Shown here: positions 18,078 to 26,259 of the stretch, in pieces
Position numbering within the stretch: the first letter of the stretch is position 1
Layout: every line of letters starts with the position of its first letter
Origin: Parabacteroides bouchesdurhonensis
GTDB taxonomy: Bacteria; Bacteroidota; Bacteroidia; Bacteroidales; Tannerellaceae
Length of the DNA: 64,000 nt
Reading direction: 5' to 3'
Assembly (NCBI RefSeq): GCF_900186615.1
Contig: NZ_LT896588.1
Span: 1,201,347 to 1,265,346 of the forward strand
Notes under the pieces: model-generated
Told to the model about the DNA's origin: nothing
Databases searched by the model: none
Seen by the model: the letters and a program-made list of their open reading frames with translations, nothing else
Program-made: the position numbers and the translations under genes

Positions 18078-18120
18078 GGGTTGCGAATGAACACATCCAG
18101 TGTCATAACGCAACCCTTTT
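18078..18120 (+). terminator. Terminator of the frd operon
   Basis: GGGTTGCG (18078-18085) pairs with CGCAACCC (18109-18116), followed by TTTT. The intervening 23 nt can form a small inner structure. It lies 38 bp after the frdB stop. Confidence 0.75.
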
Positions 18121-18160
18121 ACTTTTCAAATAAAATACCACCACAAACAAAGAGTAAAAC

Positions 18161-19120
18161 ATGAAACCACTAAAAATAGCTACCGTTCAATTTGAGCCTC
18201 GTGATAACGACAAACAATATAATCTTTCAATAATCCGTGATATATGCCGTAATGCCGCTGCCGACGGTGCGGAAGTCATTGCTTTCCACGAATGTTCCGT
18301 CTGCGGATATACATTTGCCAAAGATTTATCAAAAGAAGAACTATTAGCTATAGCGGAACCTATACCTTCCGGTCAAAGTACACAGGCATTAATTTCAATT
18401 GCAAGAGAATTCAATATAACTCTATTAGCCGGTTTCTTTGAAAAGGACAGTTCCGACCACATATATAAAGCACAAATCTGTGTAGACGAAAATGGATTGA
18501 AAGCCAAATACAGAAAACTTCATCCTTTCATCAACCCGAACATTTTACCGGGAGACCAATATGTCATATTCGATATTAAAGGATGGAAATGCGGTATTTT
18601 AATCTGTTATGACAATAATATCATAGAAAATGTCCGGGCAACAGCCCTCTTGGGTGCAGATATAATATTCATGCCGCACGTAACAATGTGTACTCCTTCC
18701 CCACGTCCGGGAGCAGGATTGGTAGATCCGGCATTATGGGAAAACCGGGAGAATGACCCGACAACACTCCGACAAGAGTTTAACGGTTTGAAAGGCCGTG
18801 CCTGGTTAATGAAATGGCTTCCCGCGCGTGCGTACGACAATGCTGTATACGTAGTATTCTCCAATCCGATAGGAAAAGACTACAATGAAATAAAGAACGG
18901 TTGTTCCATGATACTGGATCCGTTCGGAGATATATTGGCCGAATGCAGGAAACTGGGAAATGAATATGTGATAGCGACATTAATTCCGGAGAAATTAACA
19001 CAGGCCGGAGGTTTTCGTTATCGAAATGCCCGCCGGCCCGATTTGTATGCTGAAATCATTGGTCAGCCGCATAAATCCGTTCAGAAAGTTGCCTGGTTAA
19101 CGGGGAAGACAAGTAAATAG
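18161..19120 (+). CDS. Carbon-nitrogen hydrolase (nitrilase superfamily)
   Basis: This is a 319-residue cytosolic amidase-like enzyme. The nitrilase catalytic set is in place: Glu44 in IAFHECSVCGY, Lys119 in KAKYRKLHPF and Cys149 in GWKCGILICYDNN. The C-terminal part, GRAWLMKWLPARAYDNAVYVVFSNPIG, fits the superfamily fold. It hydrolyses a non-peptide C-N bond; N-carbamoyl or omega-amidase-type substrates are possible, but the substrate cannot be deduced. It stands alone between the frd terminator and a small-RNA-like element. Confidence 0.88.
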   Translation: MKPLKIATVQFEPRDNDKQYNLSIIRDICRNAAADGAEVIAFHECSVCGYTFAKDLSKEELLAIAEPIPSGQSTQALISIAREFNITLLAGFFEKDSSDHIYKAQICVDENGLKAKYRKLHPFINPNILPGDQYVIFDIKGWKCGILICYDNNIIENVRATALLGADIIFMPHVTMCTPSPRPGAGLVDPALWENRENDPTTLRQEFNGLKGRAWLMKWLPARAYDNAVYVVFSNPIGKDYNEIKNGCSMILDPFGDILAECRKLGNEYVIATLIPEKLTQAGGFRYRNARRPDLYAEIIGQPHKSVQKVAWLTGKTSK

Positions 19121-19208
19121 AATACTAGGAACACTGTCTGTCAATATTCAAGGAAAGCCCGGATTAGTTTTTATTATATGTTATAAAACACTATTTAGCA
19201 TTATATCT

Positions 19209-19239
19209 ATTGACAAAAACAGAAGAACCTGTACATTTG
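19209..19239 (+). promoter_or_regulatory. Promoter of small-RNA-like element, copy 1
   Basis: A -7 box TACATTTG lies at 19232-19239 with ATTG at 19209-19212, spacing 19 bp. Transcription would begin a few bases downstream, at about the start of the repeated element. Confidence 0.65.
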
Positions 19240-19243
19240 TACC

Positions 19244-19319
19244 GTGGTTTTTTCATAATAGTATTAGATTTAAGGTTAACAAAGTTTGGTTAGGGCTTGT
19301 CGTGAGACAGGCTTTAATT
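19244..19319 (+). ncRNA. Small-RNA-like element, copy 1
   Basis: This 76-bp sequence recurs at 21251-21326 with one mismatch. It runs from GTGGTTTTTTCATAATAG through ATTTAAGGTTAACAAAG to a hairpin with stem GCTTGTC/GACAGGC and a GTGA (GNRA-type) loop at 19295-19312, followed by TTTAATT. A promoter in front and a hairpin plus T-rich tail at the end suggest a short independent transcript of about 75 nt. No ORF fits inside. I recall similar leader-like strings in other Bacteroidales but cannot name a family. Confidence 0.65.
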
Positions 19320-19465
19320 GTTTTATATAAGTTCTTTTGATCAGAATTGTTCACAAACTACCTGTTTTGATCTCTTATTTTCTCAAACAGGCTTCGTTTT
19401 CTTTCGGTGTTTATCGGGTTTATTCCGTATTTTATCGGGATTTCGCTGTAATAGAACGTTTTTCT

Positions 19466-19497
19466 CTTGATGTATCTTATCTCTTGCCCTACATTTG
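19466..19497 (+). promoter_or_regulatory. Promoter of the LiaF-like/LytTR operon
   Basis: TACATTTG at 19490-19497 matches the -7 consensus. CTTG at 19466-19469 gives a 20-bp spacing. The first ATG is 30 bp downstream. Confidence 0.65.
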
Positions 19498-19526
19498 CAC
19501 CAAACGAATTTAAAATATAGCAGATT

Positions 19527-20276
19527 ATGAATAAAAGAAATGTATTTTGGGCAATCCCGTTTATCTTTGTCGGCATTGTCTGGTTCCTTAAAAATATGGG
19601 AATAGTTACGCAAGAATTATTTTCCATACTTATTTCCTGGCAAGTGCTTGTTATGTACATCGGTATTTACAATCTTTTCGGCAGACATTTCTGGGGCGGA
19701 GCAATTACTTTTGCCGTAGGAGCTGTATTCCTGTTACCCGAAATTGGTTTGCTAGACAGCCATTGGCTTCATGTTTATTGGCCTTTAATATTTATATTTA
19801 TCGGTGTATTCCAATTAATCAAACCGAAGAGAAGATATAATGAAGCTTTCCGTCGGAAACATTTTCACCACATGCATGGTCGCGGAGATTGGAGAAAAGG
19901 GCAAAATATGTATTCAAACACAGACTATTCCAGTAATGACGGCTTCGTTGTATCCAACAACACCTTCGGCTCTATTCAACAGATCGTATTAGACCCGGTT
20001 TTTAAAGGAGCAGATATCCGGAATACATGCGGAGGCACTGTATTGGATTTGAGACGCACCAAACTGGAAGCCGCACAAACATTCATTGATGTAGAGTGTA
20101 CTTTTGGCGGTATTGAAATCTATATGCCTGCGGAATGGAATTTACAATCGCAAGTGAGTGCCGTTATTGGCGGATGCGATGATAAACGCTATCAATCCTC
20201 CGCCAATATAGATCAGGAACACGCACTGGTCGTTCGGGGAAGGATTACTTTTGGTGGTATCGAATTTAAAAGCTGA
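19527..20276 (+). CDS. LiaF-like membrane protein (LiaI-LiaF TM region plus C-terminal beta domain)
   Basis: This is a 249-residue protein. Residues about 5-105 hold three to four short membrane helices of the LiaI/LiaF-like type (VFWAIPFIFVGIVWFLKNMGIV, ILISWQVLVMYIGIYNLF, WGGAITFAVGAVFLLPEIG, WPLIFIFIGVFQLIKPK). A His/Arg-rich linker follows (RRKHFHHMHGRGDWRKG). The C-terminal 110 residues are a beta-helix-like domain with repeated GGxxxDLRRT and FGGIEIYMPAEW / FGGIEFKS motifs, as in LiaF/VraT antibiotic-response proteins of Firmicutes. It precedes the LytTR gene by 4 bp. A role in envelope-stress sensing is inferred from family and pairing. Confidence 0.82.
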   Translation: MNKRNVFWAIPFIFVGIVWFLKNMGIVTQELFSILISWQVLVMYIGIYNLFGRHFWGGAITFAVGAVFLLPEIGLLDSHWLHVYWPLIFIFIGVFQLIKPKRRYNEAFRRKHFHHMHGRGDWRKGQNMYSNTDYSSNDGFVVSNNTFGSIQQIVLDPVFKGADIRNTCGGTVLDLRRTKLEAAQTFIDVECTFGGIEIYMPAEWNLQSQVSAVIGGCDDKRYQSSANIDQEHALVVRGRITFGGIEFKS

Positions 20277-20280
20277 ATGT

Positions 20281-21090
20281 ATGCAAACACATCCGTTTTT
20301 TGGATCAGTCATTGACCGGATAGCCGGAATCTTTGTAACTATAACGGCATGGATACTTTATTCCCTGTTATTATATTGCTACGGAGGTCTGGAATGGTGG
20401 ATGGCTGGCATAGATGGATTAGTCTCCGTAGGACTGTTAGCAATAGCAGGCTATCTATACGGATACATTGTAGAAGCGATTCATGCGTTTCAGATACGTG
20501 TATTGCTGGGAAGCCTGGCTCAGGCAATCAGTCTGGCTGGAGCTTGGGAAATAGAAGTTTGGATACGTAGGGAAACTCTGGCGGACTTTTCGGCAACCCT
20601 TCCGCTTCGGCTCACTTTTGGAATATCAGCCTGGATTATCCTATTGATGTGGTATCGTATCTATAATCTCGAAGAACAGGATTTAACGGAATCAACAGAG
20701 CCGGATGAACCGGAATACCTTATAAATGAAGCATCGGCTGCAACATCTGATGAAGAATCTATGCTAGACCGTATTTCTGTAAAAGACGGTTCCCGCATAC
20801 ATATTATCCACTTGGATGAATTGCTGTATATACAGTCCAGCGGAGATTATGTAACTCTTTTTACTCCCTCCGGACAGTATGTTAAGGAACAAACGATGAA
20901 ATATTTTGAAGCTCACTTACCTTCGGATATATTTGTGCGCATTCATCGTTCATGTATTGTAAATATGGAACAGATACTGCGAGTGGAACTGTTTGGCAAA
21001 GAAAATTATCAGGTACGATTAAAGAATGACGTTTGTCTGCGGGCAAGTTTATCCGGATATAAACTACTAAAGAGACGTCTCAATTTATAG
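20281..21090 (+). CDS. Membrane-anchored LytTR DNA-binding regulator
   Basis: This is a 269-residue protein from the ATG at 20281, just 4 bp after the previous stop; the longer frame from 20251 would overlap that gene. Residues about 10-125 contain four hydrophobic helices (IDRIAGIFVTITAWILYSLLLYCYGG, GIDGLVSVGLLAIAGYLYGYIVEAI, VLLGSLAQAISLAGAWEI, LRLTFGISAWIILLMWYRIYNL). After an acidic linker (DLTESTEPDEPEYL) comes a LytTR domain: HIIHLDELLYIQSSGDYVTLFTPSGQYV, MKYFEAHLPSDIFVRIHRSCIVNMEQI. There is no receiver domain, so signal input must come through the membrane part or the LiaF-like partner. It is probably autoregulated, as many such pairs are. Confidence 0.85.
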   Translation: MQTHPFFGSVIDRIAGIFVTITAWILYSLLLYCYGGLEWWMAGIDGLVSVGLLAIAGYLYGYIVEAIHAFQIRVLLGSLAQAISLAGAWEIEVWIRRETLADFSATLPLRLTFGISAWIILLMWYRIYNLEEQDLTESTEPDEPEYLINEASAATSDEESMLDRISVKDGSRIHIIHLDELLYIQSSGDYVTLFTPSGQYVKEQTMKYFEAHLPSDIFVRIHRSCIVNMEQILRVELFGKENYQVRLKNDVCLRASLSGYKLLKRRLNL

Positions 21091-21213
21091 GCATATATCA
21101 TCAACAAAGTGTTAATTTTAGCATATTTTGATTGCAATCAATGAAGTTTTATATAGAATAACACTTTTTAGACGCAGGACGGCTACCACTTAACATATAT
21201 TAGACGGAAAACC

Positions 21214-21246
21214 CTTGACAGAAGAGGATTACAAGTTGTATATTTG
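21214..21246 (+). promoter_or_regulatory. Promoter of small-RNA-like element, copy 2
   Basis: TATATTTG at 21239-21246 matches TAnnTTTG. CTTG at 21214-21217 lies 21 bp upstream, as for copy 1. Confidence 0.62.
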
Positions 21247-21250
21247 CAAT

Positions 21251-21326
21251 GTGGTTTTTTCATAATAGTATTAGATTTAAGGTTAACAAAGTTTGATTAG
21301 GGCTTGTCGTGAGACAGGCTTTAATT
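21251..21326 (+). ncRNA. Small-RNA-like element, copy 2
   Basis: It is identical to 19244-19319 except for one base (AAAGTTTGATTAG versus AAAGTTTGGTTAG). The hairpin GCTTGTC-GTGA-GACAGGC lies at 21302-21319 and is followed by TTTAATTTTTT, a better terminator tail than copy 1. No plus-strand gene follows, so it cannot be a leader of a protein gene here and is best read as a stand-alone small transcript. Confidence 0.68.
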
Positions 21327-21398
21327 TTTTATATACATTCCTTCTTTCAGAAACACCCCTTTTACTCCTCTTATAGAACACTGTAAATCACCCCATTA

Positions 21399-21508
21399 AA
21401 AAGAGCTGACTTTTGCAATCAAAAGACATGTCTTAACATTTCAAAAGAGCAGACCTTTGAAGTGTTAAGACGGGACTTTTACATTCAAAAGATATATCCT
21501 TTTAAAGC
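21399..21508. repeat. Array A: five 22-bp units with near-palindromic cores
   Basis: Units start at 21399, 21421, 21443, 21465 and 21487, each exactly 22 bp. Examples are AAAAGAGCTGACTTTT + GCAATC, AAAAGACATGTCTTAA + CATTTC and AAAAGAGCAGACCTTT + GAAGTG. It is homologous unit by unit with array B at 45298-45407. Confidence 0.85.
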
Positions 21509-21526
21509 GTTGTATATCAGCATAAA

Positions 21527-21567
21527 AAAGGAGGTTGCTTCAAAATCAGAATGAAGCAACCTCCTTT
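21527..21567 (-). terminator. Bidirectional terminator after the FKBP gene
   Basis: AAAGGAGGTTGCTTC (21527-21541) and GAAGCAACCTCCTTT (21553-21567) form a perfect 15-bp stem with an 11-nt loop. A- and T-rich flanks let it work in both directions. It lies 23 bp after the FKBP stop on the minus strand. Confidence 0.85.
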
Positions 21568-21589
21568 CTATAAACTACTATAGATCAAT

Positions 21590-22114
21590 CTATTGTTTTA
21601 CTATCTCTGCAACTTCCATTTCAAAAATCAAAGTCGTATAAGGGAGAATCGTAGCCTGGCCGGTTGTTTGGGCTCTCTTTCCAGCAGATCCGTAACCCAA
21701 CTCCTGAGGAATCCAAACTTCCCATTTATCGCCTACGTGCATATGTTGCAATGCCGTAGTCCATCCATCTACCACTCCCGAAACAGTAAACTCAGAGGGA
21801 GCTCCTTCTTCAAAGGTATGAGAATCAAAAATAGTACCGTCAATAAAAGTTCCTCTGTAATATACTTTAACTGTACTTGTATAGTAGATCTGCTCTGTTC
21901 CTTCGCCTTTCTTCAAGACTTTATAAAGGATAGAGCCTTCATTACTTTCCGATCTCAGCTGTTGAAACTCCGGGTCGAACATTTTTGCCTGAAAAGCCTC
22001 TTCATTCCTTACTTTCCATGCTTCATCTATTTCTAACGGTTCATCATCATTGCCACAGGAGGAAACCACCAGTGTGCAAAACAACATCAGGGCTATTTGC
22101 AGGTATTTCTTCAT
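21590..22114 (-). CDS. FKBP-type peptidyl-prolyl isomerase lipoprotein
   Basis: This is a 174-residue lipoprotein with signal peptide MKKYLQIALMLFCTLVVSSC. A short N-terminal helical region (DEAWKVRNEEAFQAKMFDPEFQQL) precedes a C-terminal FKBP domain: VKVYYRGTFIDGTIFDSH, FTVSGVVDGWTTALQHMHVGDKWEVWIPQELGYGSAG, ILPYTTLIFEMEVAEIV. The usual active-site aromatic and Asp residues (Y/FD of IFDSH, V-DGW, Y of LGYG) are present. It should assist folding of envelope proteins. It ends just before a strong terminator and starts 11 bp after glyS. Confidence 0.92.
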   Translation of the reverse strand: MKKYLQIALMLFCTLVVSSCGNDDEPLEIDEAWKVRNEEAFQAKMFDPEFQQLRSESNEGSILYKVLKKGEGTEQIYYTSTVKVYYRGTFIDGTIFDSHTFEEGAPSEFTVSGVVDGWTTALQHMHVGDKWEVWIPQELGYGSAGKRAQTTGQATILPYTTLIFEMEVAEIVKQ

Positions 22115-22124
22115 TCTTTCTTAT

Positions 22125-23669
22125 TTATTCTATTATCTTTTTCAACAAATTCTTCATATTAACCTTCTCAGAGATAATGTCGTGTAGCTTGTCAATACTT
22201 ACACGTTCCTGTTCCATTGTATCACGGAAACGGATTGTTACGCAATTATCTTTCAAAGTATCATGGTCTACAGTAATACAATACGGAGTACCTATCGCAT
22301 CCTGACGACGGTAACGCTTACCGATCGAGTCTTTTTCGTCATACTGGCAACGGAAATCGAAACGCAGCATGTTCACGATCTCTTCGGCCTTTTCAGGCAG
22401 GCCGTCTTTCTTCACCAACGGCAATACGGCCAATTTGATAGGAGCTAATGCTACAGGCAACTTCAACACAACGCGAGTTTCTCCGTTTTCCAATGTCTCC
22501 TCGCAATATGAACCGGCCATAACGCTCAGGAACACGCGGTCTACACCGATAGATGTTTCGATTACATACGGCGTATAGCTCTGATTCAATTCCGGGTCGA
22601 AATATTGGATCTTTTTACCGGAGAACTTCTCGTGCTGGCTCAGGTCGAAGTCGGTACGGCTATGGATGCCTTCCACTTCCTTAAAGCCAAACGGCATTTC
22701 AAATTCAATATCGGTAGCCGCGTTAGCATAGTGTGCCAGCTTTTCATGATCGTGGTAACGGTACTTCTCGTTACCCAGCCCCATTGCCTGATGCCATTTC
22801 AAACGGGTTGCTTTCCATTTCTTAAACCATTCCATCTCTTCTCCCGGACGAACAAAGAACTGCATTTCCATCTGTTCGAACTCGCGCATACGGAAAATGA
22901 ACTGACGGGCTACTATTTCATTACGGAAGGCCTTACCGATCTGTGCAATACCAAAAGGCACTTTCATACGGCCTGTTTTCTGTACATTCAGGAAGTTCAC
23001 GAAGATACCCTGAGCTGTTTCCGGACGAAGATACACTTTCATAGCACCGTCGGCGGTAGATCCCATGTCGGTAGAGAACATCAGGTTGAACTGACGTACT
23101 TCCGTCCAGTTACGTGTTCCGGAGATAGGGCAAACGATTTCACAATCCAAAATCAACTGGCGCAGGTCCTCGAAGTTGGAATCGTTCATATCTTTCACAT
23201 AGCGTTCGTGTATCTCATTCCACTTAGCCTGATGTTCTAATACGCGGCCATTGGTAGCACGGAACTGGGCTTCATCAAAAGCATCGCCAAACTTCTTGGC
23301 AGCCTTGGCTACCTCTTTATTTATCTTTTCTTCTATCTTTGCCAGATGGTCTTCCACCAATACATCGGCACGATAGCGTTTTTTAGAGTCTTTGTTGTCT
23401 ATCAACGGGTCATTGAACGCGTCTACGTGGCCGGAAGCCTTCCAGATAGTAGGGTGCATAAAAATAGCGGAATCAATGCCCACTACATTCTCGTGCAACA
23501 AGGTCATACTGTCCCACCAGTATTTCTTTATATTATTTTTCAGCTCTACGCCATACTGTCCATAGTCATATACAGCTCCTAAACCGTCGTATATTTCAGA
23601 GGAAGGAAATACAAAACCGTACTCTTTGCAATGTGAAACTAATTTCTTAAAAACATCTTCTTGTGCCAT
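22125..23669 (-). CDS. glyS: Glycine--tRNA ligase (class II, alpha2 type)
   Basis: This is a 514-residue cytosolic enzyme charging tRNA-Gly. The start is the ATG at 23669 (MAQEDVFKKLVSHCKEYGFVFPSSEIYDGLGAVYDYG), the normal N-terminus of the eukaryote/archaea-like homodimeric GlyRS. The frame stays open for 14 more codons, but these run through an intergenic repeat. Class II motifs are visible: LRPETAQGIFVNF (motif 2 region), FGIAQIGKAFRNEIVARQFIFRMREFEQMEMQFF, and TSIGVDRVFLSVM (motif 3). The anticodon-binding domain ends with RYRRQDAIGTPYCITVDHDTL. The FKBP gene follows after 10 bp. Confidence 0.97.
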   Translation of the reverse strand: MAQEDVFKKLVSHCKEYGFVFPSSEIYDGLGAVYDYGQYGVELKNNIKKYWWDSMTLLHENVVGIDSAIFMHPTIWKASGHVDAFNDPLIDNKDSKKRYRADVLVEDHLAKIEEKINKEVAKAAKKFGDAFDEAQFRATNGRVLEHQAKWNEIHERYVKDMNDSNFEDLRQLILDCEIVCPISGTRNWTEVRQFNLMFSTDMGSTADGAMKVYLRPETAQGIFVNFLNVQKTGRMKVPFGIAQIGKAFRNEIVARQFIFRMREFEQMEMQFFVRPGEEMEWFKKWKATRLKWHQAMGLGNEKYRYHDHEKLAHYANAATDIEFEMPFGFKEVEGIHSRTDFDLSQHEKFSGKKIQYFDPELNQSYTPYVIETSIGVDRVFLSVMAGSYCEETLENGETRVVLKLPVALAPIKLAVLPLVKKDGLPEKAEEIVNMLRFDFRCQYDEKDSIGKRYRRQDAIGTPYCITVDHDTLKDNCVTIRFRDTMEQERVSIDKLHDIISEKVNMKNLLKKIIE

Positions 23670-23679
23670 AGTGTAATAA

Positions 23680-23780
23680 TTTGCCAATTCATCAATATGC
23701 CAATATGCCAATCAAAACCATCCCATGCAACCAGCCAATTCTCATTGGCATATTAGCACTTTGGCACATTGGCATATTAT
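23680..23780. repeat. TTGGCATATT word repeats in the glyS leader
   Basis: CCAATATGCCAATC-type words (23681-23712) face TTGGCATATT, TTGGCACATTGGCATATT words (23745-23780) in inverted orientation around a 30-bp centre. The array lies directly upstream of the glyS ATG and would form a long imperfect hairpin in the leader RNA. Confidence 0.65.
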
Positions 23781-23934
23781 TTAAGGTTGCAAAGTAAATG
23801 ATTTTTCATCAAAATACGATACTTTTAGAATGCTTCTTTCTGATAAACACTTAATTTACTTTTAAAATCGGAATATAGACTTGTATTTTTTATTACATTT
23901 ACGACATCTCAATTAAGCATGCCATTTTTTCAAC

Positions 23935-26211
23935 ATGAAAGCACTTGTTAAAATATCAGTTTTATCTTTTTCCATTAGTATGTTCCTTATTTCAGGACTA
24001 AGTTGTACGAGTACAGGACTGTCAGAGCCCGTAATTTCAATAGATAACGGAAAAATAGAATTAGGCTTTGAGCGCTCCACCGGAAAACTAATCTCATTCT
24101 CAGACATTGAAACCTCCTACAATTATATTGATTCGTCAGCCGTAGAAGGTTTGCCATGGTCGTTGAACGTTGCCGCCGGATCATCTCCATTAGGCAAGTT
24201 ACCTACAAAAGTCAGTTTTAAAAAGCCCGATCCGTTTACCCTGAATATAAAATGGGAACAAGCGGATGAGACAGATGGTATAAAGGTACTGGCATCCGTA
24301 TCGCTCGATAAAGAGAAAGCTCTATCTTACTGGAACATCAAGGTAGAAGGGATGAAAGAACAAAATATCCAACACGTGAAATTCCCTGTCATTGCCGGCA
24401 TTAAAGACTTAGGAAATGAAGAACTGGCCGTATCAACCTGGCTGGGAAGCCTTATTAACAATCCGAGAGCAGGCATGACGAACGCTGAAACTCCTAAAAC
24501 ATTTACGTGGAATCATCCCGGGCATCTTTCCATGCAGCTATTGGCGTTGTATAATAAAGAATCGAACGGAATCTATTTTTCATGTAATGACACGCTGGCC
24601 TATACAAAGAATTTTTCAATGACCTTCGACTCCAAAAACAGCTTGGAATACAGTATAACAAACATTCCTCCTTTTAATAACCGCATCGACACCTATCAAC
24701 CGGCTTACCAGGCTATACTCGGTTCTTTCCAGGGAGATTGGATTACTGCTGCAAAAATATATCGTGAATGGGGCATCCAGCAGAAATGGTGCCGCGAAAG
24801 CCGGTTTAAGAACAACCGGACAGCAGAATGGCTTCCCAAAACCGCTTTATGGGTGTGGAACAGGGGTAAATCACCGAATGTACTATCCGAAGCAATAGAT
24901 TTTCAGGAAAGACTGGGTTTGCCCGTCAACGTATTCTGGCATTGGTGGCATAATTGTTCTTACGATGATTATTTCCCCGAATACCTTCCCCCGCGTGAAG
25001 GAGGCGAATCTTTCATCAAAGCAGTAACAGCCGCCCAACAGAAAAACGTAAGGTGTATCGTATATATGAACTCTTTCCAGTGGGGAACTTCTACAGATAG
25101 CTGGAAAGCGGAAAATGCAGAACCTTACTGTGCTAAAACCATCGACGGAAAAACATACGAGCATGCTTATAATATATTTACCAACAAAGCAATCACTCCG
25201 ATGTGCATGGCCACCGAGTTTTGGCAAAACAAATACGCCTCATTATGCGACAGCGTAGTAAATGTTTATCAGACCAATGGCGTATACATGGACCAGGCTT
25301 GCATGAATTTCCAATGCTATGACAAGAGCCACGGGCATGATCTGGGCGGAGGTAATTACTGGGTAAACGGATTCGGGAAATTAACATCACTCATCAGAAG
25401 TAAAATATCCGGTAAAAACCAACCTATTCTTGCGGGAGAAGGTTCGGGTGAAGACTGGATAGCCTACCTTGACCTCTTTCTGACACTGGAAACAAGCCGT
25501 GAACGTTACGCAGGTATCAGTAATATTGAATCCATTCCTCTTTATCAGGCGGTTTATCACGATTACGCCATGACTTACGGAAGCTATTCTTCTCTTGTAT
25601 ATCCTCCTTATGATGAGTTATGGCCGGAGCAGTATAGTCCGGCTAATAAAGAGAAAGCTTTGCCCGAAGATTTCAACGCCCAGTTTTTAATGGAGCAATC
25701 CCGATCTTTTGTATGGGGCATGCAGCCTACTATAGCAAACTATCACGCTTTTTTAGCCAAAGACCGGAAAGAAGAAATAGACTTTCTGATAAAATTGGCT
25801 AAAACCCGCTATAATGCACTTAAGTATCTGCTTTACGGAGAATACTGCCGCACCCCTCAAATAAATTCTCCCCAGCAGGAAATCGACATATCGAAACTCT
25901 CTATTTATGTAGGGCGTACAGGAGGCAATGTTTCCCGCTTTAAGAAAACAGTACCTTCACTATATACCGGAACCTGGAAATCTTCGGACGGATGTATAGG
26001 GATCGCTATCGCCAGCATAAGCGACAGACAAATACCTGTAGACTTTACACTGGATACATCCGAATATAATCTGCCACAAGAAGGAGATGTTTATGTAATA
26101 ACAGACAATGCACGTACTCTCTTACAATCGTATGGCAAAAACCGGACAGACATCCATTTTGTTATGCCTTCACGTGGAGTTTGTGTACTCGAATTTGTCC
26201 CCAGGCAATAA
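23935..26211 (+). CDS. DUF6259-like glycoside-hydrolase-type lipoprotein
   Basis: This is a 758-residue exported protein. The signal peptide MKALVKISVLSFSISMFLISGLSC ends in a lipobox. Residues about 30-290 form a beta-sandwich resembling the galactose-mutarotase-like N-terminal domain of many glycosidases (IDNGKIELGFERSTGKLISFSD). The middle is a TIM-barrel: KTALWVWNRGKSPNVLSEAIDFQERLGLPVNVFWHWWHNCSYDDYFPEYLPP, VRCIVYMNSFQWGTSTDSW, VYQTNGVYMDQACMNFQC, ILAGEGSGEDWIAYLDLFL. Asp in GVYMDQ and Glu in AGEGSGED sit at positions usual for catalytic acids, but this is inference. It precedes a secreted Gfo/Idh oxidoreductase by 48 bp, suggesting joint action on one sugar. Confidence 0.72.
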   Translation: MKALVKISVLSFSISMFLISGLSCTSTGLSEPVISIDNGKIELGFERSTGKLISFSDIETSYNYIDSSAVEGLPWSLNVAAGSSPLGKLPTKVSFKKPDPFTLNIKWEQADETDGIKVLASVSLDKEKALSYWNIKVEGMKEQNIQHVKFPVIAGIKDLGNEELAVSTWLGSLINNPRAGMTNAETPKTFTWNHPGHLSMQLLALYNKESNGIYFSCNDTLAYTKNFSMTFDSKNSLEYSITNIPPFNNRIDTYQPAYQAILGSFQGDWITAAKIYREWGIQQKWCRESRFKNNRTAEWLPKTALWVWNRGKSPNVLSEAIDFQERLGLPVNVFWHWWHNCSYDDYFPEYLPPREGGESFIKAVTAAQQKNVRCIVYMNSFQWGTSTDSWKAENAEPYCAKTIDGKTYEHAYNIFTNKAITPMCMATEFWQNKYASLCDSVVNVYQTNGVYMDQACMNFQCYDKSHGHDLGGGNYWVNGFGKLTSLIRSKISGKNQPILAGEGSGEDWIAYLDLFLTLETSRERYAGISNIESIPLYQAVYHDYAMTYGSYSSLVYPPYDELWPEQYSPANKEKALPEDFNAQFLMEQSRSFVWGMQPTIANYHAFLAKDRKEEIDFLIKLAKTRYNALKYLLYGEYCRTPQINSPQQEIDISKLSIYVGRTGGNVSRFKKTVPSLYTGTWKSSDGCIGIAIASISDRQIPVDFTLDTSEYNLPQEGDVYVITDNARTLLQSYGKNRTDIHFVMPSRGVCVLEFVPRQ

Positions 26212-26259
26212 GAAGCAAAATCAATCAGTAGAAATAATATATTTAATACATAATAGACC

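Larger units (their letters stand above)
19121..19526. other. Intergenic stretch upstream of the LiaF-like operon
   Basis: The stretch holds a self-contained small-RNA-like unit (promoter 19209-19239, body 19244-19319) and then the promoter of the downstream operon (19466-19497). Between them, 19330-19460 is AT-rich with two TTTATCGGG words and no other structure that I can see. Confidence 0.6.
21091..21589. other. Intergenic stretch downstream of the LytTR gene
   Basis: In order it holds a second small-RNA-like element with its own promoter (21214-21326), a five-unit 22-bp repeat array (21399-21508), and a perfect 15-bp stem terminator (21527-21567). No coding region is seen. Confidence 0.7.

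Noticed and set aside
19244-19319. Leader of the LiaF-like operon
   Set aside because: The element ends in a terminator-like hairpin, the operon has its own promoter 150 bp later, and the second copy has no gene behind it.
23670-23711. N-terminal extension of glyS (MAYWHIDELANYYT)
   Set aside because: It is translated from the TTGGCATATT intergenic repeat; the family N-terminus MAQEDVFKKL starts at 23669.
23680-23780. A T-box riboswitch upstream of glyS
   Set aside because: No T-box consensus or specifier stem is visible; the structure is fully explained by repeated words, and T-boxes are not expected in Bacteroidetes.
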